NCBI RefSeq assembly: GCF_000739575.1
Contig: NZ_BBJO01000020.1
Location: 1-64,000 of the forward strand
Direction: 5' to 3'
Length of the DNA stretch: 64,000 nucleotides
Source: Halobellus rufus
Lineage (GTDB): Archaea; Halobacteriota; Halobacteria; Halobacteriales; Haloferacaceae
The position numbers and the translations under genes are program-made. The notes under the pieces were generated by a model, which saw only the letters and a list, made by a program, of their open reading frames with translations, had not been told where the DNA came from and made no database searches. Positions 27,003 to 35,941 of this stretch are shown here, one piece after another. Position 1 is the first letter of the stretch. Each line of letters begins with the position of its first letter.

Positions 27003-28097
27003 ATGAAACTCGGACGATTCGTCGTGGACACCCACGTCCACGGCCAGCGACACGCGGTCAGATTCAACCAGAGCGACGAGGACGCGGAGTACTCCCGACT
27101 CGGCGAGTTGATGCACACGGCGACCCCGGCCGACGAGGCCGACGAGGACGACGCGGTCATCGTCTACGACAACTCCGATCGGCTCGTCTACGACATGGAC
27201 TCCTACGGCGTCGATATGTCGCTTCTACTCCCTGCGTTCGGGATGAACAACGAGATCAACAAGCAGATCATCGACAAGCACCCCGACAAGTTCGTCGCCT
27301 GCGCGTACCCCGTCCAGACGAAGAAAGCCGCGATGCGGGGCGAGGAGGAGTGGACGACCGAGCGCGCCGTCGAGGAACTCGACGAGGTCCTCTCGTGGGA
27401 CGGGATGGTCGGCATCGGCGAGTTCATGCCCTCGGACCCGCTGGTCGAAGAGCGGATGACGTGGCGCGAACGCAAACAGGAGATCCGTCAGTACTTCGAC
27501 CTCGCCGCGAAGCACGACGTGCCGATCCGCTGGCATCCCGGCGCGGCCTCCGGGTACCAGGCGGGCGGCCTCCGCGAGCAGGACAAACTGCCGGACTGGC
27601 GCGACCCGCTCAACGCCACCGACATCATCCACGAGTACCCCGACGTCGACCTCGTGTTCGAGCACGGCGGCATTCAGGGCCACTGGCGGTACAACGTCGA
27701 GCGCGCCTGTATGGTCGCGGCCCAGCACGACAACGTCTACCTCGAAGTGGGGCTGTGGTGGGACGACATCCTCAACCGGCCGATGAACGACCCGGACATC
27801 GGACCCGACCAGCTGCTGTGGGGCACCGACTGGGGCGCGTCGATGGTCGCGAAGTCGAACAACTCCGAGAGCCCGATGGACTTCCCCTCGATGCGCTGGG
27901 AGCAGTTCAGCGCCGACGGCGTCCCCGCCCACCAGCCGGACTACTGGGGGACGTCGCTGCGGATGCTGAACAAGTACGCGATGGACCACAACGTCCCGCA
28001 GGACGAACTCAACAAGATCCTCGGCGGGAACTTCTGTGACATCTACGACATCGAGCCGCCGCACAGTCGCCTCTTCCCCGAGTTCATCGACAAGTAG
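27003..28097 (+). CDS. Metal-dependent amidohydrolase (Amidohydro_2 type), paralogue 3
   Basis: A 364-residue TIM-barrel enzyme opening MKLGRFVVDTHVHGQ, with H11 and H13 as metal ligands, and WHPG, VFEHGGIQG and WGTDWGAS downstream. It is closer in many blocks to paralogue 1 (NNEINKQIID, KYAMD) than to paralogue 2. It starts a two-gene operon with ligase 2 six bases downstream, repeating the order of the 17294-14616 unit. No signal peptide is seen. The substrate is unknown; the IclR gene next door suggests induction by an organic acid. Confidence 0.9.
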   Translation: MKLGRFVVDTHVHGQRHAVRFNQSDEDAEYSRLGELMHTATPADEADEDDAVIVYDNSDRLVYDMDSYGVDMSLLLPAFGMNNEINKQIIDKHPDKFVACAYPVQTKKAAMRGEEEWTTERAVEELDEVLSWDGMVGIGEFMPSDPLVEERMTWRERKQEIRQYFDLAAKHDVPIRWHPGAASGYQAGGLREQDKLPDWRDPLNATDIIHEYPDVDLVFEHGGIQGHWRYNVERACMVAAQHDNVYLEVGLWWDDILNRPMNDPDIGPDQLLWGTDWGASMVAKSNNSESPMDFPSMRWEQFSADGVPAHQPDYWGTSLRMLNKYAMDHNVPQDELNKILGGNFCDIYDIEPPHSRLFPEFIDK

Positions 28098-28103
28098 CGC
28101 AGT

Positions 28104-29648
28104 ATGGAACGCATTCACAACCAGCTTCCGGCGCTGAAGGACCTCTCGGCGCACAACGCGGTCAAGAGCCCCGATTCGATCGCCTTCGAGGACGCCACCG
28201 AATCGGTCACGTGGGCGGAGTTCGAAGAGCGCAGCCGCAAGGCGGCGAACGTATTCGGCGAGTACGTCGGCAAGGGCGACCGGATCGCGCTGTTCTCGAA
28301 GCCGTCGGTCGAGCACGCGATCCTATTTAACGGGGCGCTCAAGGCGGGGGCGATCACGACGAACTTGCACAAGCGCATCGCGCCGGGCTCGTTCCGCTCC
28401 TGTCTCGACCGGACGAAGCCGACGCTCGCGATCGTCGACTCGGACCGCTCCGACGCCTTCGCCGAGATGGTCGGAGAGCCGCAGTTAGACCGACTCACGG
28501 CCGTGTTCAGCACCGGCGAGCCCCAACGGGAGTACGAGACGGGGCTCTCCGAGCGGCTCGCTGCAGCCGACCCCGACGAACCCGACATCCTCGTCGAGGA
28601 GGACGACACCGTGACCATCGCGTGGACCTCCGGCAGCACTGGCCATCCAAAGGGCTGGTGCCACACGAACCGGACGATGTTCCTCAAGGGAATGGAACTC
28701 GGCACCCGTTCGGGGTTCACCCGCTCTGACAAGCAGTTGGTCGTCAACCAACCGTCGTTCCTGATCTGGACGAGTTTCCTCACTCGCTCGCTGCTCGGCT
28801 GTGAGAGCACCTACTACATGCCCGAGTGGGACCCCCAGCGTTGGCTGGAGGTCGTCGACGAGCGCGACATCACCCGAGCGGTGCTCGTTCCGACGATGTG
28901 GAAGGAGATCCTCGAAGCCGGTCCCGAGGACTACGATCTCGACTCGCTGCGGTCGATCAACTCCACCGGGGAGAAACTGAACCCGGAAACGCTGACTCGA
29001 CTCCGCGACCGGATCTGCGAGAACATCAACCAGTCTTACGGATCGACGGAGATCCACTCGACGGTCCTCTACAACAACGAGTTGACCGAGGAGCGCATCG
29101 AGAGCGTCGGGAAGCCCCAGTCGGGGACGCAGGTTCGAATCGTCGATCCCGACGGCACGGTCGAGGACACGCTGCCGCCGAACGAGAGCGGTGAGATCGC
29201 CGTCAAGAGCTATCAGGCTCCCGCGTGGATGTGGGAGGACGAGCGCGGCGAGGCCGCCTTCGAGGACGGCTGGTGGCGCTCGGGCGACAAGGGATATCTC
29301 GACGAGGAGGGCTTCCTCTACATCGAGGGCCGCATCGACTTCCAGATCAAATCGAAGGGCGTGAAGATCACGCCGGAGCCGATCGAGGAGGGGCTCGAAC
29401 GGCATCCCGACGTGACGAACGCCGCGGTCGTCGGCGTCGACGACCCGGAGTACGGGCAGAAAGTGACAGCGATCGTCGAAGGGAGCGCGGACCTGACCGA
29501 GGACGACCTCGAAGCGTGGATGCTCGACAGCGAGGCGGTCGCCAGCCACGAGCGCCCGCGCGAGTACCACTTCGTGACCGCGATCGACCGCACACCGAGC
29601 GGGAAACTCGATCGGCAGGGCACGAAGTCGCGGCTCGGTCTCGACTGA
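28104..29648 (+). CDS. AMP-forming acyl-CoA synthetase-like ligase, paralogue 2
   Basis: A 514-residue adenylate-forming ligase. Core motifs: WTSGSTGHPKGW, NQSYGSTEIHST, GDKGYLDEEGFLYIEGR and the C-terminal RTPSGKLDRQ with the catalytic Lys. It is paralogous to 14616-16184: the N-termini (LPALKDLSAHN and LPAVRELSSNA) and the phrase PKGWCHTNR match. It lies six bases after amidohydrolase 3, so translation is probably coupled. The acid it activates is unknown. Confidence 0.92.
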   Translation: MERIHNQLPALKDLSAHNAVKSPDSIAFEDATESVTWAEFEERSRKAANVFGEYVGKGDRIALFSKPSVEHAILFNGALKAGAITTNLHKRIAPGSFRSCLDRTKPTLAIVDSDRSDAFAEMVGEPQLDRLTAVFSTGEPQREYETGLSERLAAADPDEPDILVEEDDTVTIAWTSGSTGHPKGWCHTNRTMFLKGMELGTRSGFTRSDKQLVVNQPSFLIWTSFLTRSLLGCESTYYMPEWDPQRWLEVVDERDITRAVLVPTMWKEILEAGPEDYDLDSLRSINSTGEKLNPETLTRLRDRICENINQSYGSTEIHSTVLYNNELTEERIESVGKPQSGTQVRIVDPDGTVEDTLPPNESGEIAVKSYQAPAWMWEDERGEAAFEDGWWRSGDKGYLDEEGFLYIEGRIDFQIKSKGVKITPEPIEEGLERHPDVTNAAVVGVDDPEYGQKVTAIVEGSADLTEDDLEAWMLDSEAVASHERPREYHFVTAIDRTPSGKLDRQGTKSRLGLD

Positions 29649-30169
29649 GCTACGCGCTTTCTAAACACTCCGGCATCTATTCATAATTATATCGTTAAAA
29701 AGAGTGATCTAAAATAAATTTATGATAATGAATTCGGGTCGATATCTTTCATATAGCTATTTTATACGCGTATACAATATAAATAACAGACAACAAACTA
29801 TAAATGAATACTTACTAATCTGTCCCTAAATTGGCCTGCAAAACCAAATAACACTGAAGCGAGAGACTGAACCGAGTCAAGTCGCTATCTCTCAGACTCT
29901 CAAAATTGTAACGAGTGTACAGATGTTATTTTGATGTGCTTTTGTCGGATTGCCTGTCCCTCCTCGCCGAACCGGTTGTGGATCACTACCAAATCACACA
30001 TCCGAACGAGTCGTTTGGAGTCGCCGAAGCGAGGCCCCGGTGTATGTGACTAACGTCCGTGAGTCACCAGATCAAGTCGTTATTCGACGGTGGGACCCGA
30101 GATCGTTTCGCTCTCCCATACAGGTCGTTCATCTCTACCAGTTTCGTCTGGAAAATCGACTGCAGAGTG
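29649..30169. other. A+T-rich spacer between ligase 2 and IclR 2
   Basis: 521 bases between two convergent genes. Bases 29680-29850 are very A+T-rich; the rest is mixed. A small reading frame at 29950-30189 has no recognisable features and overlaps the IclR end. I see no RNA, repeat or gene remnant I can name. Confidence 0.65.
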
Positions 30170-30925
30170 CTACGAGTACTCTGTCCTGATGTGTATGACG
30201 TCGGCGCTCTGCATCACGAGTTCTGGCAGTTCCTCGCGGAATCGATCGCCCCGGAGGTGGGTCGTCGGACCGGATAGACTGATCGCTCCGAGGACAGTGT
30301 CGTCTTCGTCGAGGATGGGGGCTCCAACAGCCCTCAGCCCTCTGAGCCGCTCTTCGTCGTTGACGGAGAAACCTCGCTCTCTGATTTGATCGAGCGTATC
30401 GATGAACGCTTCTCGATCGGTAATCGTTCGATCGGTTCGTTCGGGAAGCCCGTGTTCGTCGAGTATCTCTCTCACTCTGTCGCGGTCGGTAAACGCGAGT
30501 ATCGCTTTCCCGGCCGAGGTGCAGTGGAGTTCGGCTTGGCGTCCGGCGCGTGTGCTGACGCCTTGGCGACCCTTCATCCGATAAATGTAGTACCCGGCCG
30601 TGTTCTCCAGCACCATTATCTGCGCCTTCTCGTTCGTCTTCTCGGCGAGTTCGTCGACGATCGGAATCGCCGGTTCGTAGATCGGTATCCTGCTCCGCAC
30701 TCGCTCACCGGTGTCGAAGAACTCGAGGCTGAGCCGAAAGACCCCGTCGTCGTCCATCACGACGTACTGGTGCTTCCGCAGCGTCTGAAGATGCGTCCGC
30801 GCGGTACTCTTCGACACCTCCAGTTCCCGGGAGACGCGGGAGAGAGTCGCCCCACCGAGCGTCTTCAACACACGGATGATTTCGAGAGAGGTCTCCGTTG
30901 TCTGGACTGTCGGTATCTCGTCCAT
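30170..30925 (-). CDS. IclR family transcriptional regulator 2
   Basis: A 251-residue IclR protein, with a winged helix at about 8-70 (GGATLSRVSRELEVSKSTARTHLQTL) and an effector domain after it. It is clearly paralogous to IclR 1 (both end with an IRTEYS/LRITYS-like tail and share HKGxAILA-type blocks). It is divergent from the MFS transporter gene, its most likely target by position. The ATG at 30925 is used. Confidence 0.92.
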   Translation of the reverse strand: MDEIPTVQTTETSLEIIRVLKTLGGATLSRVSRELEVSKSTARTHLQTLRKHQYVVMDDDGVFRLSLEFFDTGERVRSRIPIYEPAIPIVDELAEKTNEKAQIMVLENTAGYYIYRMKGRQGVSTRAGRQAELHCTSAGKAILAFTDRDRVREILDEHGLPERTDRTITDREAFIDTLDQIRERGFSVNDEERLRGLRAVGAPILDEDDTVLGAISLSGPTTHLRGDRFREELPELVMQSADVIHIRTEYS

Positions 30926-31072
30926 ACACGCCTTGTGTGCGCCTCTAGTATAAATATGTCCTCTCCCGTAACGTAGAGTCGAACGGTGCGTCTGCCTCGA
31001 CGGAACGATTGCTGACGGAGCGGTCTCTCTCGGAACGAATGAATTAACACCCGCTGCGTCGTTCGACCAGTC

Positions 31073-32284
31073 GTGCTAGAACGACGGACCGATGGGAGGG
31101 TGCGTACGCTGTACGAGGAGTACGAACCCCTCGTGCTCATTTCGATCCTCTGGTTTCTCGTGCAGTTCCTCCGGTTTGCGTTCCCCCCGCTTTTCGGGAC
31201 GTTCCAAACGGAGTACGGTGTCTCGAACACCGAGACGGGACTGCTCTTCACGTCGTTGATGATGGCGTACGCGGTTATGCAGTTTCCTGCTGGATTGATC
31301 TCCGATCGCATCGGACGGTCTCGAAGTATCGCGCTGGGGGCGGTGCTGTTCGGTGGCGTCGGTGTCGCGATTCTACTCGCACAGAGCTTCGTGCTGCTCT
31401 TCGGACTCGCGGTTCTGATGGGCGCGACGACCGCCGGCCACAAGACGATCTCGATCAATATGGTCTCGAATCGGTATCCGGACCGGACGGGTTGGTGTCT
31501 CGGCATCCTCGACACTGTCGGGCAGTTCGGCGGCGTCGTCGCCCCACTCGCCGCGGTCGCGTTTCTGTCGTCGATCGGATGGCAGTGGACGTTCGCGGTC
31601 GGAGGATTGCTCTGCCTGCTCTTGGCGGCGATTAGCGAAACGCGAATCCGGACGGTCTCCGTTTCGTCCCGAACGCGTGAAGACGAAAGCGAGGAGGAGG
31701 CTGGAACCGTCCGTCGGCGCTATCTAACGCTCCTCTCGGACTGGCGACTCCTCGTGTTCGTCGTCGTGACGATGGCGTTCACGTTCGCTTGGAACGGCGT
31801 TTCGGCGTTCTTGCCGCTGTATCTCACCGAACAGAAGGGGATTTCGACACAGCTGTCGAGCGTGCTCTACAGCGCGTTCTTCGTGGTCAGTCTGAGCCAG
31901 TTGGTCACGGGGAAAGTCAGCGATTCGATCGGACAGCTGTGGGTCGGATTTGGGACCTTCGCCGGGATGGTCGCCACCGTCGCCGGTCTCCTGTTCGCCG
32001 AGGGGGTACTCGTCGTCAGCGCGCTCACACTCCTGTTGGGAACGACCTTCCACAGCTTCCGCCCGGTCCGCGATTCGTATCTGATGACGCTGATCCCCAA
32101 CGACATCGGCGGCGGGAGCCTCGGCATCATCCGAACGGGGATGATCGTCGTCGGAGCCGCTTCACCAGCCGTCGTGGGATTCGTCGCCGACGTCTCCGGT
32201 TTCAGCGCCGCGTTCGGGGTGGTGTTCGTCGCCGTGGTACTGGGTGGCCTACTGACTGGGACGCTGGCGGTGCTCGGACAGTAG
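31073..32284 (+). CDS. MFS transporter
   Basis: A 403-residue membrane protein with about twelve segments. The loop between segments 2 and 3 shows the major facilitator signature GLISDRIGRSRSIALG; a long charged central loop (residues about 195-215) separates the halves. Candidates for cargo are organic acids handled by the island. The start is GTG at 31073; the next in-frame ATG would cut into the first segments. It is divergent from IclR 2. Confidence 0.9.
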   Translation: MLERRTDGRVRTLYEEYEPLVLISILWFLVQFLRFAFPPLFGTFQTEYGVSNTETGLLFTSLMMAYAVMQFPAGLISDRIGRSRSIALGAVLFGGVGVAILLAQSFVLLFGLAVLMGATTAGHKTISINMVSNRYPDRTGWCLGILDTVGQFGGVVAPLAAVAFLSSIGWQWTFAVGGLLCLLLAAISETRIRTVSVSSRTREDESEEEAGTVRRRYLTLLSDWRLLVFVVVTMAFTFAWNGVSAFLPLYLTEQKGISTQLSSVLYSAFFVVSLSQLVTGKVSDSIGQLWVGFGTFAGMVATVAGLLFAEGVLVVSALTLLLGTTFHSFRPVRDSYLMTLIPNDIGGGSLGIIRTGMIVVGAASPAVVGFVADVSGFSAAFGVVFVAVVLGGLLTGTLAVLGQ

Positions 32285-32312
32285 ATCGCGAAAAAACGTG
32301 AGGAGGGACGGT

Positions 32313-33655
32313 TTAGCCGAGGTATCCGGTGAGAACGTCGAGGTCGGTCTCTTCGAGATCGAGGATCGACTCTTCGAGCGCTTCGGCGTCCGACCGACTG
32401 AGCCGTGACTCGGCGCACTCGAAGAACTTGCTCCGCAGTCGGTCCTCGCTGACGGGGTTGTTCGGGCTCCCCGGGGCGTACCGTACCTCGTTGTAGTACT
32501 CCTCGGAGTCGGTCCGGACGCGGACGATCGCCCCGTATCCGGCGAAGTCGTCGCCGAAGAGGTCCTCCTCGAACGCGCGAGAGACCTTCGAGATGGCGTC
32601 GCGCGTCGCCTCCTGGGTCACGTACTCGTCGGTGAACTCGTGGATCCCGGCGTCCCCCTCGCGCAAGATGGCGGCGAGACAGAACTCGATCGAGAACTTC
32701 GCTTGCAGGGCGTCGTCCGGTTCGGCGTGAATCAGCATCTCCGAGGCGGCGTCTTCGAGGTGACGACGACTTCCTCGACGTCGTCGGGCGTGAGGTCGTG
32801 GTCCTTCACCAACGTCCGCATCGCGTCCATCGCCGCGTGTGTGATGACCCCCGATGGGTACGGCTTGTATCCGATGTCGCGGACGGCCCACTCCTCGCCG
32901 AGGCCATCGGTGATCTCTTCGGGATCGTACGCCCCATCGACAGTCATCACCTGGCTGTAGCCGATGTCGCCTTCGAGGATTTCAGTATCCGCGGTGAATC
33001 CGTCGCGAGCGAGCAACGCGGACCGAACGCCCATCTGCGCGGCGTGACCGGCGTGCAGCGGTTTCGTCATCGTCCCGAAGTTCTTTTTCAACGAGGAGGA
33101 CGCGGAGCCGACGATACCCAGCGCGTGGTGGATCTCCGACTGCGGGAGGTCGAACACCGACGCCGCGGCCGCCGTCGCACCGAACGATCCCGCCGTTCCG
33201 GTACTGTGCCAGCCGTTCTGGTAGTGTTCGGGATAGGTGCTCTGCCCGACGCGGTACGCCGCTTCGCAGCCGACGACGTAGCCGACGAGGAGGTCCTCGG
33301 TCGATCCGTCGACTTCCTCGGTCGCCGCGAGTGATGCGGCGAAGATCGGCGAGGTAGGATGGATGACGATCGATTCGAACGTGTCGTCGTAGTCGATCGC
33401 GTGCCCGAACGCGCCGTTGGCCAGCGCAGCGGCAGGTGCCGAACGAGACTCCCGTTGGAAGACCGTTGCCGGTCCGTCGCCGCCGTACGTGGAGGTGTAC
33501 GCCGAAATTTTGTCCCCGACTTCGTGGTGAGATCCGTACAGTGCCACGCCGACGTAGTCGCGGATCGCTTCCTTCGCGTGGGACACCGCTTCGGATGGAA
33601 TCTCGTCGTACGTAGTGGATGCTACAAACTCAGCTAGCTCTGCCGTTTCTGGCAT
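32313..33655 (-). pseudogene. MmgE/PrpD family gene with a one-base frameshift
   Basis: Two reading frames together make one MmgE/PrpD protein (2-methylcitrate dehydratase/isomerase-like superfamily). The first (33655-32732) runs to VEEVVVTSK and then hits a stop after a short wrong-frame tail. The second frame continues from about 32760 with EDAASEMLIHAEPDDALQAKFS, the typical AKFS block, to 32313. Restoring one base near 32757 gives a protein of about 447 residues, the normal family length. It is either a true pseudogene or a sequencing error; the rest of both parts looks intact. Confidence 0.85.
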
Positions 33656-33720
33656 AGCCGGTAGTTGCTATCCTCTCATTTATTAGCTTTTCGCACGGCA
33701 CGGCACAGAGTGGCAAAGAG

Positions 33721-33728
33721 TTTTATAC
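33721..33728 (+). promoter_or_regulatory. TATA box of the SDR gene
   Basis: TTTTATAC lies 27 bases before the ATG at 33751. This supports that ATG over the GTG three bases earlier and a leaderless transcript. A minus-strand box (CTAATAAATG, near 33685) faces the PrpD gene. Confidence 0.55.
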
Positions 33729-33750
33729 GACGTTTCCCATCGTCTGCGTG

Positions 33751-34548
33751 ATGGATCTGGAACTGACCGATCGCACCGCGATCGTCGCCGCCTCCAGCAA
33801 GGGTATCGGCTACGCCACGGCGGAACGGTTCCTCGAAGAGGGCGCGAACGTCACGATCTGTTCGCGATCGGTCGACAGCGTCGAGGAAGCGGCCGAGAGC
33901 CTCCGCGAAACCGTTGGGGTCGACGAAGAACGGGTGTTACCGGCCGTTTGCGACATCACAGACCGAGATCAGATCGAGCGGTTAGTGAACGACACCGTGG
34001 ACACGTTCGGCGGCGTCGACGTCCACGTGAACAACCACGGCGGGCCGCCGGCGGTGACGTTCGAGGAGGCGACCGAAGAGCAGTGGGACGATAGCTACCG
34101 AAGCGTTATCAGTAGCACTCGTTGGCTGACGGAGGCGGTGTTACCCCACCTCGAGGCGAGCGACATCGGGTCCCTGATTACCGTCACCAGTGCGTCGGCC
34201 CGCGAACCACCGCGTGGCCACGCCATCTCGAACATGTTCAGACTCGGCCTCTACGGTTTGGCGAAGACCATCTCGCGTGAGTACGCCCCCGACGTCAGAT
34301 CGAACGCGATCACGCCCCGATTCATCATGACCGACCGGATCGAGTACAAAGTCCAGCGGCGGGCCGAACAGCGAGACCTCTCGCGGGAGGAGGCGCTCCA
34401 GTCGCGAGTCGAAGAGGTTTCGATGGATCGGCCCGGCGAGCCGTCAGAGTTCGCCGACGCGGTCGCGTTCCTCGCCTCGCCACGATCGAGTTATATCACG
34501 GGCGAGGTACTGAGCGTCGATGGAGGGTGGAGCCGACACGTGCTGTGA
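33751..34548 (+). CDS. SDR family oxidoreductase lacking the usual Y-x3-K motif
   Basis: A 265-residue short-chain dehydrogenase-fold protein. The cofactor loop is ASSKGIGYATAERF and the structural motif NNHGGPP replaces NNAG. At the place of the catalytic Y-x3-K the sequence reads SNMFR, in AISNMFRLGLYGLAKTIS; the upstream Ser motif VTSASA is present. Some SDR groups share this loss, so it may be a divergent reductase or a non-catalytic member. The C-terminal GEVLSVDGGWSRHVL is standard. It sits 60 bases before the enolase-superfamily gene. Confidence 0.85.
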   Translation: MDLELTDRTAIVAASSKGIGYATAERFLEEGANVTICSRSVDSVEEAAESLRETVGVDEERVLPAVCDITDRDQIERLVNDTVDTFGGVDVHVNNHGGPPAVTFEEATEEQWDDSYRSVISSTRWLTEAVLPHLEASDIGSLITVTSASAREPPRGHAISNMFRLGLYGLAKTISREYAPDVRSNAITPRFIMTDRIEYKVQRRAEQRDLSREEALQSRVEEVSMDRPGEPSEFADAVAFLASPRSSYITGEVLSVDGGWSRHVL

Positions 34549-34575
34549 CAGCACCAGTCGCGACCCACCCGCATA

Positions 34576-34585
34576 TTTTTATAAC
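34576..34585 (+). promoter_or_regulatory. TATA box of the enolase-superfamily gene
   Basis: TTTTTATAAC lies 28 bases before the ATG at 34609, showing that this gene has its own promoter despite following the SDR gene closely. Confidence 0.55.
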
Positions 34586-34608
34586 ATAAACTGTACTACC
34601 GAACTGCA

Positions 34609-35736
34609 ATGGAAGTCATCGATATCGAAACTGCAGTTCTAGGCAGCGCCGTCGACGCCGCCTCTCTCCCGGCACAGGTCGGCGCGCGGGAACTGGACAT
34701 CAGTTCGGTCGTCGTGAAAGTTCACACGGACGACGGGATCACCGGGCTCGGCGAATCGTTCTACCGGTCCGAAGAGAACAACCGGTTCCTGGCGCAGTCC
34801 ATCGAGGCGATGGGTCGCCACGTCGTCGGCAAAGACCCGCGGAACGTCAAAGACATCTGGCACGAACTGTACCTCCACGTGAAGCGTGCGGGAGCGTACG
34901 GCGCACTCAGTGCGATCGACGAGGCCCTCTGGGACATCGTCGGAAAGAAGGCCGGACTCCCGGTCTACGAACTGCTCGGCGGACAGACCGGGACGGTCAA
35001 CGCGTACGCGACCTTCCCCGTCGACAAGGAGGCCGACGAACTGGTCGACTACGCGCACTGGCTCAACGACAAGGGCTTCGAGGCGATGAAGATCGGCGCG
35101 GGCTTCGGCGTCGAGGAGGACCGACACCGGATCCGAACGATCACCGAGGGAAGTCCGGACGGATTCGGACTCGCGATCGACGCGAACACCTCCTACAACT
35201 ACACGGACGCTCGTGCGGTCGCCGAAACTGCGGGCGAACACGAGGTAGAGTGGTTCGAGGAGCCGATCGCCCACACCGACATCCAAGGACAGGCCCAGCT
35301 CAACGAGGCGGTCGACGTCCCGATCTCGGGCTACCAGACGCACACGCCGCACTACCCGGCGCTGGATCACCTCCAGGCGAACGCGCTCGACATCTACCAG
35401 CCGTCGGTCGACTACGTGGGCGGTATCACCGGGGCGATGCGCGTCGCGAGCCTCGTCGAAGCGTTCAACAAGGAGATGGTCCCCCACGCTCTCGGACCGG
35501 CGATCAATTACGCCGCCAGTCTCCACGTCGCCGCGGCCAGCCGTCAGTGCTCGCTCATCGAATTCGCCGTCCTGGACGACGACATCGACGATCCCGGTAC
35601 CTACATCGCCGGGCAGTACGTCGAGAACCAAGAGGCGATCTACGTCCAAGACGGCGGTCGGATCGACCCGCCGTCCGAGCCGGGTCTCGGCGTCACGATC
35701 GACGAGACCGTCTTCGAGGAGTACCGCGTCGATTAA
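34609..35736 (+). CDS. Mandelate racemase/muconate lactonizing enzyme family protein with altered active site
   Basis: A 375-residue enolase-superfamily protein with an N-terminal capping domain and a TIM-like barrel. Metal ligands Asp (LAIDANTSY) and Glu (WFEEPIAH) are present. The third ligand, usually in a G-E-x pattern, is replaced: the segment reads ISGYQTHT. The K-x-K base motif is reduced to AMKIGAG, with one Lys. The His of VPHALGP remains. Family members dehydrate or racemise sugar acids; this one may use different chemistry. It precedes the Tct transporter, which imports carboxylates. Confidence 0.85.
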   Translation: MEVIDIETAVLGSAVDAASLPAQVGARELDISSVVVKVHTDDGITGLGESFYRSEENNRFLAQSIEAMGRHVVGKDPRNVKDIWHELYLHVKRAGAYGALSAIDEALWDIVGKKAGLPVYELLGGQTGTVNAYATFPVDKEADELVDYAHWLNDKGFEAMKIGAGFGVEEDRHRIRTITEGSPDGFGLAIDANTSYNYTDARAVAETAGEHEVEWFEEPIAHTDIQGQAQLNEAVDVPISGYQTHTPHYPALDHLQANALDIYQPSVDYVGGITGAMRVASLVEAFNKEMVPHALGPAINYAASLHVAAASRQCSLIEFAVLDDDIDDPGTYIAGQYVENQEAIYVQDGGRIDPPSEPGLGVTIDETVFEEYRVD

Positions 35737-35844
35737 TTTCGCGACCGCTGGACACCTTCGGGCCAATCTTTTTTCGCGGCGGCGTCCCGATGCATTAGCG
35801 TTCACGTCGTCGCGGTACTGTGCTTACTGCCAATTAACACGAAA

Positions 35845-35853
35845 GATTTATGT
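35845..35853 (+). promoter_or_regulatory. TATA box of the tctCBA operon
   Basis: AGATTTATG preceded by the BRE-like CGAA. Initiation should fall near 35875-35880, about 60 bases before the tctC ATG, so this operon has a leader, unlike its neighbours. Confidence 0.5.
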
Positions 35854-35890
35854 GGTATGTGCAAACATTGTCTATCAGCCCCAAAGGAGA

Positions 35891-35941
35891 ATGCGTACCG
35901 TACTCACACGTAGCGCTCCTGGGGAGAAAGTCAACCTATGA
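35891..35941 (+). CDS. Possible 16-residue leader peptide before tctC
   Basis: ATG at 35891 after AAAGGAGA opens a 16-codon frame (MRTVLTRSAPGEKVNL) whose TGA overlaps the tctC ATG as ATGA. It lies in the predicted leader. The ribosome-binding stretch is very close to the ATG, which weakens the case. If translated it could couple translation to tctC. Confidence 0.25.
   Translation: MRTVLTRSAPGEKVNL

Noticed and set aside
29950-30189. A 79-codon frame in the spacer before IclR 2
   Set aside because: No recognisable domain, mixed composition and overlap with the IclR end; not supported as a gene.
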